From an uncultured Collinsella sp. (GTDB taxonomy: Bacteria; Actinomycetota; Coriobacteriia; Coriobacteriales; Coriobacteriaceae), in NCBI GenBank assembly GCA_902496645.1, contig CABVBR010000073.1:1-9490 (forward strand): a stretch of 9,490 bases of DNA. The letters run 5' to 3'. This document shows positions 1-6,197 of the stretch, piece after piece. Numbering within the stretch: the first letter of the stretch is position 1; every line of letters begins with the position of its first letter. A program made the position numbers and the translations under genes. The notes beneath the pieces are model-generated. The model did no database searches and was not told the DNA's origin. It worked only from the letters and a program-made list of their open reading frames with translations.

Positions 1-577
1 CGCGTATCTTAGAGCAAAACGGTTCCTGCTCCCCCGCCTTAAACACCAAATGAAGTGTCACGGCATCCGCGTACTCGGTATCCGAAACCTTGGCACCGGA
101 ATCCTGGGCCAAGCGAAGCACCTGCTCATACTGCGGATAGGCCACATACACGTCAACAGGCACGACACTCGTCATCTCGACGATCTGCCCGGCCTCCTGA
201 GCCGCGGCCACCGCCGCCTGCGTCGCCGCGGTATAGGCGCGTACCAAGCCACCGGGCCCCAACAACGTACCACCAAAATAGCGTGTCACAACACAGCATA
301 CGTTTTTAAGTCCCGCACCGCGCAGCACCTCGAGCGTCGGCATTCCGCTCGTGCGGCTCGGCTCGCCATCATCGCTCTGGCGCTCGCGTCCATCGACCAA
401 AATCCACGCGGGAACATTGTGCCGAGCGTCGTAATGACGCTTGCGAACCATCTCGATAAAGGCATTCGCCTCATCCTCGGACTCAATATGGACCAGCTGG
501 GCAATAAACCGACTCTTGCGGTCCACAAACTCGCCCGAAACCTCAATATTCGATTGCAGAGTAAAATAGCTGTTCAA
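1..577 (-). CDS. yigZ: YigZ/IMPACT family protein, 3' end outside the window
   Basis: The minus-strand frame encodes 192 visible residues and is still open at base 1; the family is usually a little over 200 residues, so only a short C-terminal piece is missing. The N-terminal domain (UPF0029/Impact N, about residues 15-120) shows the family signatures DDGEPSRTSG at 69-78 and RYFGGTLLGPGGLVRAY at 99-115. A DUF1949-like ferredoxin-fold domain follows. The family is linked to the eukaryotic translation regulator IMPACT, but its bacterial biochemical role is not settled. The start must be TTG: an in-frame TGA lies at 589-587, the first ATG comes only at residue 43, and GAGGGG (588-583) sits 5 nt before the TTG at 577; a second TTG at 580 is the alternative. 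The start overlaps the stop of a hydrophobic upstream frame (TTGA), which suggests translational coupling. Confidence 0.93.
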   Translation of the reverse strand, partial: MNSYFTLQSNIEVSGEFVDRKSRFIAQLVHIESEDEANAFIEMVRKRHYDARHNVPAWILVDGRERQSDDGEPSRTSGMPTLEVLRGAGLKNVCCVVTRYFGGTLLGPGGLVRAYTAATQAAVAAAQEAGQIVEMTSVVPVDVYVAYPQYEQVLRLAQDSGAKVSDTEYADAVTLHLVFKAGEQEPFCSKIR

Positions 578-780
578 CAAAGCCCCTCAAACACAAGCAA
601 AGCAACAAACAGCCTCAATAATACGGCAAAGCCCGTACCGATAACCCCAGTAAATAGAACGGCAACGCCGATGATTCCGTCAACGAAAGCGAGAACCTGT
701 CAGCGCGAGCAAAGTGCCTTGTAAGACAGGATCGTAACAAAAATGAGGCTGCCGATGATCAGGCAAAGACAGCGAGACGG
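574..780 (-). pseudogene. Interrupted small membrane-protein reading frame
   Basis: One minus-strand frame (codons starting at positions divisible by 3) encodes a hydrophobic segment LIIGSLIFVTILSYKAL (codons 762-714). It then meets a TGA at 702-700 and continues in the same frame as a strongly hydrophobic stretch (GIIGVAVLFTGVIGTGFAV and beyond), ending at a TGA at 576-574 that overlaps the yigZ TTG start. Hydrophobic character on both sides of the TGA and the classical stop-start overlap suggest a small protein with two or three membrane segments that once preceded, or still precedes, yigZ. No ATG, GTG or TTG is in frame upstream before the preceding stop at 882-880, and upstream of 776 the frame runs into the arm of an inverted repeat, so the 5' end looks lost. 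I do not recognise the family. It could also be chance hydrophobicity or a sequencing error at the TGA. Confidence 0.35.
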
Positions 781-873
781 CGTCAGCTGAGTCGATTTGG
801 CCCGAAAGAGGAGGGAGCACGCCTTATGGCGGCGACCGACGAATGAGCGCCAAATCGGCCAGCTGACGCCGTC
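776..873. repeat. 98-bp imperfect inverted repeat
   Basis: The left arm 776-800 and right arm 850-873 are complementary over 22 bp: a 14-bp block GACGGCGTCAGCTG (776-789 with 860-873) and an 8-bp block CGATTTGG (793-800 with 850-857). They are separated by a 3x2 internal loop. The 49-nt centre (801-849) contains a GGAGGG motif and a tiny ATG frame of six codons that I do not treat as a gene. No U-tract follows either arm, so it does not look like a simple terminator, although it lies just downstream of the rnpB 3' end. A dispersed palindromic or MITE-like element is a reasonable reading, but only one copy is in this window. Confidence 0.6.
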
Positions 874-889
874 GCAGCGTCAACATAGT

Positions 890-1254
890 TGCTGAGTGGG
901 CTTATAAGCCGGGTTCTGTCGTGAACGGTCATTTATCTTGTCTGCACGTTACCGTGCAGCTCCACGCACGCTACCCGAACGCGGACCGGGCCGGCCCATA
1001 GCGTTCCTATTCGCGCTTGCTCCGGATGGGGCTTGCCAAGCCGCCGTGTTGCCACGACGCTGGTGGTCTCTTACACCACCGTTTCAGCTTTTCCCTTTAC
1101 GCCTTGCGGCGCAGGTGGGAGTCTTCTTTTCTGCGGCGCTTTCCGTCGGATCACTCCGCCCGGCCGTTAGCCGGCATCCCGCCCTCTGGAGCCCGGACTT
1201 TCCTCACGCGTACTGCAAGCAGCACATCGCGCGACCGTCTGGCCCACTCAGCAG
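890..1254 (-). ncRNA. rnpB: RNase P RNA (bacterial class A)
   Basis: This is the catalytic RNA of RNase P, which removes 5' leaders from pre-tRNAs. The minus strand contains the universally conserved block GAGGAAAGTCCGGGC (1205-1191) near the 5' end and its P4 partner ACAGAACCCGGCTTAT near the 3' end (919-904). The ends form a perfect 12-bp P1 helix (1253-1242 with 901-890). The segment GAAACGGTGGTGTAAGAGACCACC in the middle matches the P9-P11 area of the specificity domain. The length of about 365 nt and the internal architecture fit the ancestral A type. The ends are set from P1 and from the promoter position, so they may be off by a few bases. No U-rich terminator is seen at the 3' end, so processing or termination in the downstream inverted repeat is possible. 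Confidence 0.97.
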
Positions 1255-1260
1255 TGCAAG

Positions 1261-1287
1261 AGTGTAGCACACCGCCGCCACAGGCAA
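1261..1287 (-). promoter_or_regulatory. Likely rnpB promoter
   Basis: An extended -10 element, TGC followed by TACACT (1266-1261), lies 6-7 nt before the predicted RNase P RNA 5' end. A -35-like TTGCCT (1287-1282) has a short 15-nt spacer. The position agrees with the P1-defined transcript start. The assignment comes from pattern matching only. Confidence 0.6.
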
Positions 1288-1533
1288 CGGCACAACACAA
1301 GCGCTCGACACGATAAACCAAGAAGCGCCCATGCGCTACAATAATCCCGTCGATGGGCAACGTTGTCAGTCGAGACGCGACCGCGCTCCGCACCCCTCCG
1401 TCTACTCGGTGCGTTCCCGCCTCCTCCCCGAGGCGGGATGTCGGCATTTTTCATGCACCGACAACCCAATAGCAAACAGACAACCCGGGCAGCATTGCGC
1501 ACGGGTAGCATCGCGCGCCTCAGCAGCAAATGC
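1267..1533. other. Intergenic region between rpsA terminator and rnpB promoter
   Basis: I see no supported gene here. The only clear structure is a GC-rich hairpin at 1416-1437 (CCCGCCTC and GAGGCGGG, 8 bp, 6-nt loop). It is not followed by a U-tract on either strand. A TACAAT hexamer on the plus strand at 1337-1342 lacks a convincing -35 element. Confidence 0.5.
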
Positions 1534-1565
1534 AAAAAGGGACCCATCCATTGCGGACGGACCCC
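1534..1565 (-). terminator. Intrinsic terminator of rpsA
   Basis: On the minus strand an 11-bp stem (1565-1555 with 1549-1539, including three G-U pairs) with a 5-nt loop is followed by five U residues (1538-1534). It starts 26 nt after the rpsA stop codon. It separates rpsA transcription from rnpB. Confidence 0.8.
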
Positions 1566-1591
1566 TTAAAACAAGTGATCGTCAAACCGAT

Positions 1592-2758
1592 TTACTCGGC
1601 GTCAGTCTCCTCGTCCTTCTTCTCGGAAGGCAGCGGGGTAACCTCGATCTCGACGCCCAGAGTCTCAGCAGCGGACTTCATGGACAGGGAGATACGACGA
1701 CGGTCGAGGTCGATCTCCATGACCTTGACCTGAACCTTGTCGCCCACGTGGGTAACCTGAGAAGGCTGGTCGACGTGCTTGTTGGCCATCTCGGAGATGT
1801 GCACCAGGCCCTCGATGCCCTCGCCCAGGTCGACGAAAGCGCCAAACGGGACAAGCTTGGTCACAGTGCCCTCGACGATAGCGCCGACGGGGTACTTCTT
1901 GACCAGTGCGCGCCACGGATCCTCGGTGGTCTGCTTGAGACCCAGGGAGATGCGCTCGCGGTTGAGATCGACGTCGAGAACCTCGACCTCGACCTCCTGG
2001 CCGACCTTGACAACCTCGGAAGGATGGTTGACGTGGTTCCAGGAGAGCTCGGAGATGTGGATGAGGCCGTCGATACCGCCGAGGTCGACGAAGGCGCCGA
2101 AGTCGACGATGGAGGAAACGGTGCCCTGGAGACGCATGCCAGACTTGAGCTTGGACAGGATCTCGGAGCGCTCGGCCTTACGGGACTCCTCGAGCACGAC
2201 GCGACGGGAGAGGACGACGTTGTTGCGGTTGCGGTCCATCTCGATGACGCGGGCCTCGATGCGGGTGCCCATGTAAGAGGTGAGGTCCTTGACGCGACGG
2301 AGGTCGACGAGGGAAGCGGGCAGGAAGCCACGCAGGCCGATGTCGAGGATCAGGCCGCCCTTGACAACCTCGATAACCTCGCCCTCGACGTTCTCGCCGG
2401 AGTTGAACTTCTCCTCGATGCGGTTCCAAGCACGCTCGTACTCGGCACGCTTCTTGGACAGGACCAGACGACCGTCCTTGTCCTCCTTCTGGAGAACCAG
2501 AGCCTCGATGGGATCACCGAGTGCAACGATGTCTGCAGGGTTAGCGTCCTTGCGGATGGACAGCTCGCGGACCGGGATAACGCCCTCGGACTTGAATCCG
2601 ATGTCAACGAGCACCTCGTCATGCTCGATCTTAACGACAGTGCCGTTAACGAGATCGCCCTCATCAAAGTCGGTAATCGTACCGTCGATGAGGTTGTTCA
2701 TCTCCTCCTCGTTGACATCGTCAAGAGAGAAAATGGACGAGTTCTGAATCTCACTCAA
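1592..2758 (-). CDS. rpsA: 30S ribosomal protein S1
   Basis: S1 is an RNA-binding protein of the small ribosomal subunit that helps bring mRNAs to the ribosome. The 388-residue product has four S1 (OB-fold) repeats at about 34-103, 120-186, 206-275 and 291-361. Repeats 3 and 4 carry the best signatures (FGAFVDLG followed by GLIHISE or GLVHISE). It ends in an acidic tail. Four repeats make it shorter than the six-repeat proteobacterial S1. The start is TTG at 2758: an in-frame TAG lies at 2779-2777, no other start codon lies between, and AAAGGGG (2772-2766) is placed 7 nt upstream. The gene is monocistronic, with a promoter in the divergent region and a terminator downstream. A hairpin in its leader could cover the ribosome binding site, which would fit the autogenous control known for S1 in Escherichia coli. 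That part is inference. Confidence 0.97.
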   Translation of the reverse strand: MSEIQNSSIFSLDDVNEEEMNNLIDGTITDFDEGDLVNGTVVKIEHDEVLVDIGFKSEGVIPVRELSIRKDANPADIVALGDPIEALVLQKEDKDGRLVLSKKRAEYERAWNRIEEKFNSGENVEGEVIEVVKGGLILDIGLRGFLPASLVDLRRVKDLTSYMGTRIEARVIEMDRNRNNVVLSRRVVLEESRKAERSEILSKLKSGMRLQGTVSSIVDFGAFVDLGGIDGLIHISELSWNHVNHPSEVVKVGQEVEVEVLDVDLNRERISLGLKQTTEDPWRALVKKYPVGAIVEGTVTKLVPFGAFVDLGEGIEGLVHISEMANKHVDQPSQVTHVGDKVQVKVMEIDLDRRRISLSMKSAAETLGVEIEVTPLPSEKKDEETDAE

Positions 2759-2762
2759 AGGT

Positions 2763-2787
2763 GGACCCCTTTCGAACTACGGGGCCC
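2763..2787 (-). promoter_or_regulatory. Possible hairpin masking the rpsA ribosome binding site
   Basis: In the rpsA leader RNA, GGGCCCC (2787-2781) can pair with GGGGUCC (2769-2763) across an 11-nt loop, giving 7 bp with one G-U pair. The 3' strand contains the GGGG of the Shine-Dalgarno sequence. Pairing is seen directly; a regulatory role is inferred. Confidence 0.35.
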
Positions 2788-2889
2788 CGATTGCTAGGAC
2801 CTACAGAAGGGTGCGACAAGCACACAACGTTTAGGAACACTCGGGAGCCGACAGATACTAATGTGACGCTTATGCAATCACGTTCGTAT

Positions 2890-2918
2890 AGGTTACGGGG
2901 AAATGAGTTCGATTTCAA
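2890..2918 (-). promoter_or_regulatory. Candidate rpsA promoter
   Basis: TTGAAA (2918-2913) and TAACCT (2895-2890) are separated by 17 nt on the minus strand, predicting a leader of about 125 nt before the TTG start. Other weaker hexamers occur closer to the gene, so this is a candidate only. In the rest of the 315-bp gap (2759-3073) I find no convincing promoter for the plus-strand HAD gene, although TTGACG at 2987 and TAAAGT at 3021 are present at non-optimal spacing. Confidence 0.4.
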
Positions 2919-3073
2919 GCGTGAACTGCGATTTTTTACTCGTGTGGAGACTTTTTCGTAATCTTATGAACACACGTCTCCGCAACTTGACGATAACCAG
3001 CCAGGCATTCGGCTTTGGGGTAAAGTATCCGGAGCCAACGATTCTAGATCGATTTTTCGAGAAAGGTGCCCGC

Positions 3074-3832
3074 GTGCTCAAAGCAGTCGTTTTCGATATG
3101 GACGAAACGCTTCTTAGCATCAACCTCAACGCGTTCATCCTTCGATATTTTAAGGATGTCTCTTCGATGCTCGCGGATATCGGGCGCCGCAGCCGCGGTG
3201 GCACGATGGCACGCCTCGGCACCATCCTGGTCGACCTCAACGCCAATCGCCGCAGCAGCACGGACAATCGCACCAATCTTGAGTTTTACCAAGAAGAGGT
3301 CGAGCGCCGATGCGGCATTTGCCTCTCGGACCCACTTATCTACGAGGCGTTTACCTACTACGACCGCGAAGTTCTTCCGTACAAGAATGACGAACTCATC
3401 AACGCCCATGCCATGCCGGGCGCACACGCCGCGCTTCAGGCCGTACAGGACGCAGGGCTGCGCTGCGCGCTCTTTACCAACCCCAGCTTTCCGCAGGGGG
3501 CCATCGAGTGCCGCATGGGTTGGGGCGACCTGGCCGACGCCCCCTTTGAGCTCGTCACGCACATGGGAAACGCCACCCGCTGCAAGCCTGATGCCACCTA
3601 CTATCTAGAGCAGCTTCAGGTGATGGGGCTCGAACCGCACGAGGTCCTTATGGTGGGCAACGATCCCAAACGCGACTTCCCTAGCCCCGCCTGCGGCATT
3701 CAGACTGCCTATGTAGGCCAGGGCAAGCCCAACCGAGTCACCTGGCGCGGAACCATGGAAGGCTTCGCCCGCGACTTTAACGCCGTAGTAGAAGCCTTCT
3801 ACGAGCACCAAGTGGCCGATGCACTAAGCTAG
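3074..3832 (+). CDS. HAD-superfamily hydrolase
   Basis: The 252-residue product has all four haloacid dehalogenase motifs. Motif I is FDMDET, with nucleophile D8 and acid/base D10; motif II is FTN, with T135; motif III is the lysine in RCKPD, K171; motif IV is GNDPKRD, with D197 and D201. This predicts a Mg-dependent phosphatase-like cytosolic enzyme. A helical C1-type cap occupies about residues 15-100, but the substrate cannot be told from sequence. The frame is open back to an ATG at 2903, but homology begins at VLKAVVFDMD. The GTG at 3074 has GAAAGG 7 nt upstream, so I take it as the start. The gene is divergent from rpsA and converges on the deoR-type gene. There is no obvious functional link to either neighbour. 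Confidence 0.9.
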   Translation: MLKAVVFDMDETLLSINLNAFILRYFKDVSSMLADIGRRSRGGTMARLGTILVDLNANRRSSTDNRTNLEFYQEEVERRCGICLSDPLIYEAFTYYDREVLPYKNDELINAHAMPGAHAALQAVQDAGLRCALFTNPSFPQGAIECRMGWGDLADAPFELVTHMGNATRCKPDATYYLEQLQVMGLEPHEVLMVGNDPKRDFPSPACGIQTAYVGQGKPNRVTWRGTMEGFARDFNAVVEAFYEHQVADALS

Positions 3833-3846
3833 TCTCCAAATCCGGA

Positions 3847-3877
3847 ATGGGGCAAACATCAGGTACGTTTGTCCCAT
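3847..3877. other. Stem-loop between convergent genes
   Basis: ATGGGGCAAAC (3847-3857) pairs with GTTTGTCCCAT (3867-3877), giving 11 bp with one G-U pair and a 9-nt loop. It sits 14 nt after the HAD stop and 52 nt beyond the stop of the converging deoR-type gene. Neither strand has a U-tract after it. It may be a weak bidirectional terminator or an RNA-stabilising hairpin. Confidence 0.5.
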
Positions 3878-3928
3878 GCTTCGTTACGTGGGCAACGGCT
3901 TGAGGGCAAGATGCGACGGCGCGGTGTC

Positions 3929-4666
3929 TTAGGCCGTGATCATTTTGACGCGCTCACCGATTTTGGCGTCGCGCTTGTCGGAGATGACAGTAAAGCCCTC
4001 CAAATCGCGCACCTTTACATTTGAAAACACGTGGAACTTGGAACTATCGGCGAGCACGTAACTCGTCTGGGCGTTCTGCATCACGATGCGCTTTTTGATG
4101 GCCTCGGGATAACCCGGCGTCATGATGCCGCGGTCCTCGTCCACCGCGTTGACGCCTATAAACGCCCGGTCAAAATACAGCTCACGCAACGTGTTCTCCA
4201 CCATTGGCCCGGTCAGTGAGCAGGTGACGGGATTGAAGTCGCCGCCAATAACCACCACCTTGGCCGCGAGCTCGCCCGTAAAGCGACATGCATAGCCATT
4301 GGTGGTGTAGATGGTTACCGGCTTATCAACGAGTATGCCCAGGAGGGCCGTCGCAGTGGTACCAGAATCGACATAGACTGTCTCGCCGTCCTCGACCTCC
4401 GCCGCCGCGCGGCGCGCGATCAGGTCTTTCTCGCTACTCCGCTGCGCGCCCTTTTCAAAGACACTCGCCTCGTGAGCCGCAGAATGCAGCTTGACCGCAC
4501 CGCCGGTCAGATACTCGATGCTCCCCCGCTTCTCGAGCTCCTTGAGGTCGCGGCGCAGCGTAGACATCGACACGTCGGGCATAAAGGCCGCGAGCTCGTC
4601 GATCTTGAGCAGGTCGGCCTCCCTAAGCTTGTTAAGAATCAGTTCATGGCGCTCATACGGAATCAT
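3929..4666 (-). CDS. DeoR-family sugar-responsive transcriptional repressor
   Basis: The 245-residue product has an N-terminal DeoR winged helix-turn-helix (about 5-57; the recognition region includes SMSTLRRDLKELEKRG). A DeoRC sugar-phosphate sensor domain follows (about 75-230), with the family signatures VDSGTT at 99-104, TTNG at 121-124 and DRAFIGVNAVD at 166-176, then TPGYPEA and VLADSSKF. Regulators of this family usually repress sugar genes and are released by a phosphorylated sugar. The start is ATG at 4666 with AGGAAGG 7 nt upstream; an in-frame TTG at 4696 would add ten residues but has a poorer context. The gene lies directly downstream of the EIIBC operon, behind a strong terminator, so it is probably expressed separately and is the likely regulator of that operon. 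Confidence 0.93.
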   Translation of the reverse strand: MIPYERHELILNKLREADLLKIDELAAFMPDVSMSTLRRDLKELEKRGSIEYLTGGAVKLHSAAHEASVFEKGAQRSSEKDLIARRAAAEVEDGETVYVDSGTTATALLGILVDKPVTIYTTNGYACRFTGELAAKVVVIGGDFNPVTCSLTGPMVENTLRELYFDRAFIGVNAVDEDRGIMTPGYPEAIKKRIVMQNAQTSYVLADSSKFHVFSNVKVRDLEGFTVISDKRDAKIGERVKMITA

Positions 4667-4725
4667 CGGCGTTCCTTCCTTTTCATCTATTTTCAAAGTT
4701 TAACCTAATTAAGCCAAGCAAAAGC

Positions 4726-4757
4726 AAAAAGGGTCGCTGCCATATAAGCAGCGACCC
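4726..4757 (-). terminator. Intrinsic terminator of the isomerase-EIIBC operon
   Basis: A perfect 10-bp stem (GGGTCGCTGC at 4731-4740 with GCAGCGACCC at 4748-4757) has a 7-nt loop and is followed on the minus strand by TTTTT (4730-4726) and a further T-rich stretch. It lies 59 nt after the EIIBC stop. Three flanking A-T pairs extend the stem. Confidence 0.92.
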
Positions 4758-4816
4758 TTTATCAGATGGAGGTCGGTCTTGGCCTTGAGCTCATGACGCA
4801 GGGTCTCAAAGCGAGA

Positions 4817-6190
4817 TTAGGCGAGTTGATCGTCCTTACCAGTAAAGATGTAGCCGAGCACGCCGGCAACAACAGCCGAAATAGCCATGCCGATCATGGC
4901 GAAAGCGAAGTTCATCGGGTCGGAGGAGACGAAGGCCGGGAACGTGGTGACGGAGCCAAAGACAAAGGCAGTGGTGACGACCTTGAAGAGGCCGAGGAAC
5001 GCACCGCCGCAGGCACCGCCGATGATCTGAGCCAGGAAGAGCTTCTTGTTCTTGACGAGCATGCCAAAGAGCGTGGGCTCGATGATGGCAGAGAGGCAGA
5101 TGGTCACGGCGCCGGTCATGGCAAAGCTCTTGAGCTTCTGGTCGCGGGCCTTGAGGAAGACGCCGAGGGCGCACCCGATAACGGCAAAGTTGCAGGCAAA
5201 GGTGGCCGGGCAAATGTAGTCGAAACCGTTGGAGGCAATATTGTTAATCATGATGGGGTTAACGGCCCAGTGAATACCCATCGAGACGAGCACGGACCAG
5301 CCGCCGCCCACCAGGATGCCAGCAAGCACGTTGGAGCGGGCGATGAGCCAGTTGACCACGAAGGCGATGCCCTCGCCGGCATAGACGCCCAAGGGGCCGA
5401 TCACGAGCATGGTGGCGGGAACCATGATGATCAGCGAGACCGCGGGGAGCACGACGAGCTTAAGGGTCTCGGGCACATGCTCATCCAGGAACTTATAGAG
5501 GAACGAGTAAACCCAGATGGCGATGATGGCCGGGATAACGGTGGAGTTGTAGCTCATAAGCACCACGGGAATGCCAAAGAACTCGCTCATGGCGCCGTTG
5601 CCCGCATCGCCCATCAAGCCGATAAAGTCGGGATAGAGCAAACAGGCGCAGATCAGGGCCGACAGATACGGGCTCGCACCAAAGCGTTTGCCCGATGAGA
5701 AGCCCAGAAGCACCGGCAGGAAGTAGAACACGCTCATCGAGAGGGTGTAGAGGATGGTGTAGGTGCCCGTGCCCTCGGTGATAAGGCCAAGCTGAACCGC
5801 AAGGATCAGCAGGCCGCGGAGGATACCGGAGCCGGCCATGGCGGGCAGCAGCGGAGCAAAGACGCCCGAGATGGCGGAGAAGATCTTAGAGACGATGCCC
5901 TCGTCAGAGGAGGCGCTTGTGGAGACCTCGGCGCCCGAACCCTTGACGAGCGGCTCGAACTTCTCGTAGAGCTTGGGCACCTCGGTGCCGATCAGCACCT
6001 GGTACTGGCCGGCAGAGTTGACGGTGTTGACCACGCCGTCAACCTCCTTGACGGCCGCGTCGTCGCACCTGGAATCGTCGCGCAGGTTCAAGCGAAGACG
6101 GGTAGCGCAGTGTGTCATGCCCGAGATATTCTCGGGGCCGCCCACGGCGGCAAGAATGCCCTTGGCAGTAGCTTCCCAATCGCGTTTCAT
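4817..6190 (-). CDS. PTS sugar transporter subunit EIIBC
   Basis: This is an inner-membrane phosphotransferase permease that imports a sugar and phosphorylates it. The 457-residue product starts with an EIIB domain (about 5-80) whose HCATRLR motif places the phosphocysteine at C28. A linker is followed by an EIIC domain (about 100-450) with many hydrophobic segments, the GIHWAVNPIM motif at 305-314 (H308) and the EP motif IIEPTLFG at 369-376. The order B-then-C fits the glucose/glucoside superfamily branch that includes sucrose, beta-glucoside, trehalose and MurP-type permeases. No EIIA domain is fused and none is encoded nearby, so a separate EIIA must donate the phosphate. The start is ATG at 6190 with GGAGGT 9 nt upstream; the upstream isomerase stop codon lies in that site, implying coupled translation. 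The substrate is unknown. Confidence 0.93.
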   Translation of the reverse strand: MKRDWEATAKGILAAVGGPENISGMTHCATRLRLNLRDDSRCDDAAVKEVDGVVNTVNSAGQYQVLIGTEVPKLYEKFEPLVKGSGAEVSTSASSDEGIVSKIFSAISGVFAPLLPAMAGSGILRGLLILAVQLGLITEGTGTYTILYTLSMSVFYFLPVLLGFSSGKRFGASPYLSALICACLLYPDFIGLMGDAGNGAMSEFFGIPVVLMSYNSTVIPAIIAIWVYSFLYKFLDEHVPETLKLVVLPAVSLIIMVPATMLVIGPLGVYAGEGIAFVVNWLIARSNVLAGILVGGGWSVLVSMGIHWAVNPIMINNIASNGFDYICPATFACNFAVIGCALGVFLKARDQKLKSFAMTGAVTICLSAIIEPTLFGMLVKNKKLFLAQIIGGACGGAFLGLFKVVTTAFVFGSVTTFPAFVSSDPMNFAFAMIGMAISAVVAGVLGYIFTGKDDQLA

Positions 6191-6197
6191 AAAATGA

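Noticed and set aside
50..724. Plus-strand open frame of 224 codons
   Set aside because: It lies opposite yigZ, whose family motifs are clear on the minus strand. The plus-strand translation shows no recognisable domain.
826..846. Tiny plus-strand frame of six codons after a GGAGGG motif inside the inverted repeat
   Set aside because: It is too short to support as a gene, and the motif is explained as part of the repeat centre.
938..1447. Several overlapping open frames on both strands
   Set aside because: They lie across the RNase P RNA gene and its upstream region, where the conserved RNA structure explains the sequence.
1337..1470. Possible plus-strand small RNA with a TACAAT box and a GC hairpin
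   Set aside because: There is no -35 at proper spacing, and the T-run comes 9 nt after the stem rather than directly after it.
1331..2797. Long plus-strand open frame of 488 codons opposite rpsA
   Set aside because: It is the antisense shadow of a GC-rich, strongly codon-biased gene. Its translation is a low-complexity Leu/Asp/Val-rich string with no domain, and the minus-strand frame is unmistakably S1.
2903..3073. 57-codon N-terminal extension of the HAD protein from an ATG at 2903
   Set aside because: HAD homology starts at the GTG at 3074, which has a good ribosome site. The extension is within the divergent promoter region and has no family similarity.
4766..5698. Plus-strand open frame of 310 codons rich in Gly, Asp, His and Glu
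   Set aside because: It is antisense to the EIIBC gene. The composition is that expected from the complement of hydrophobic codons.
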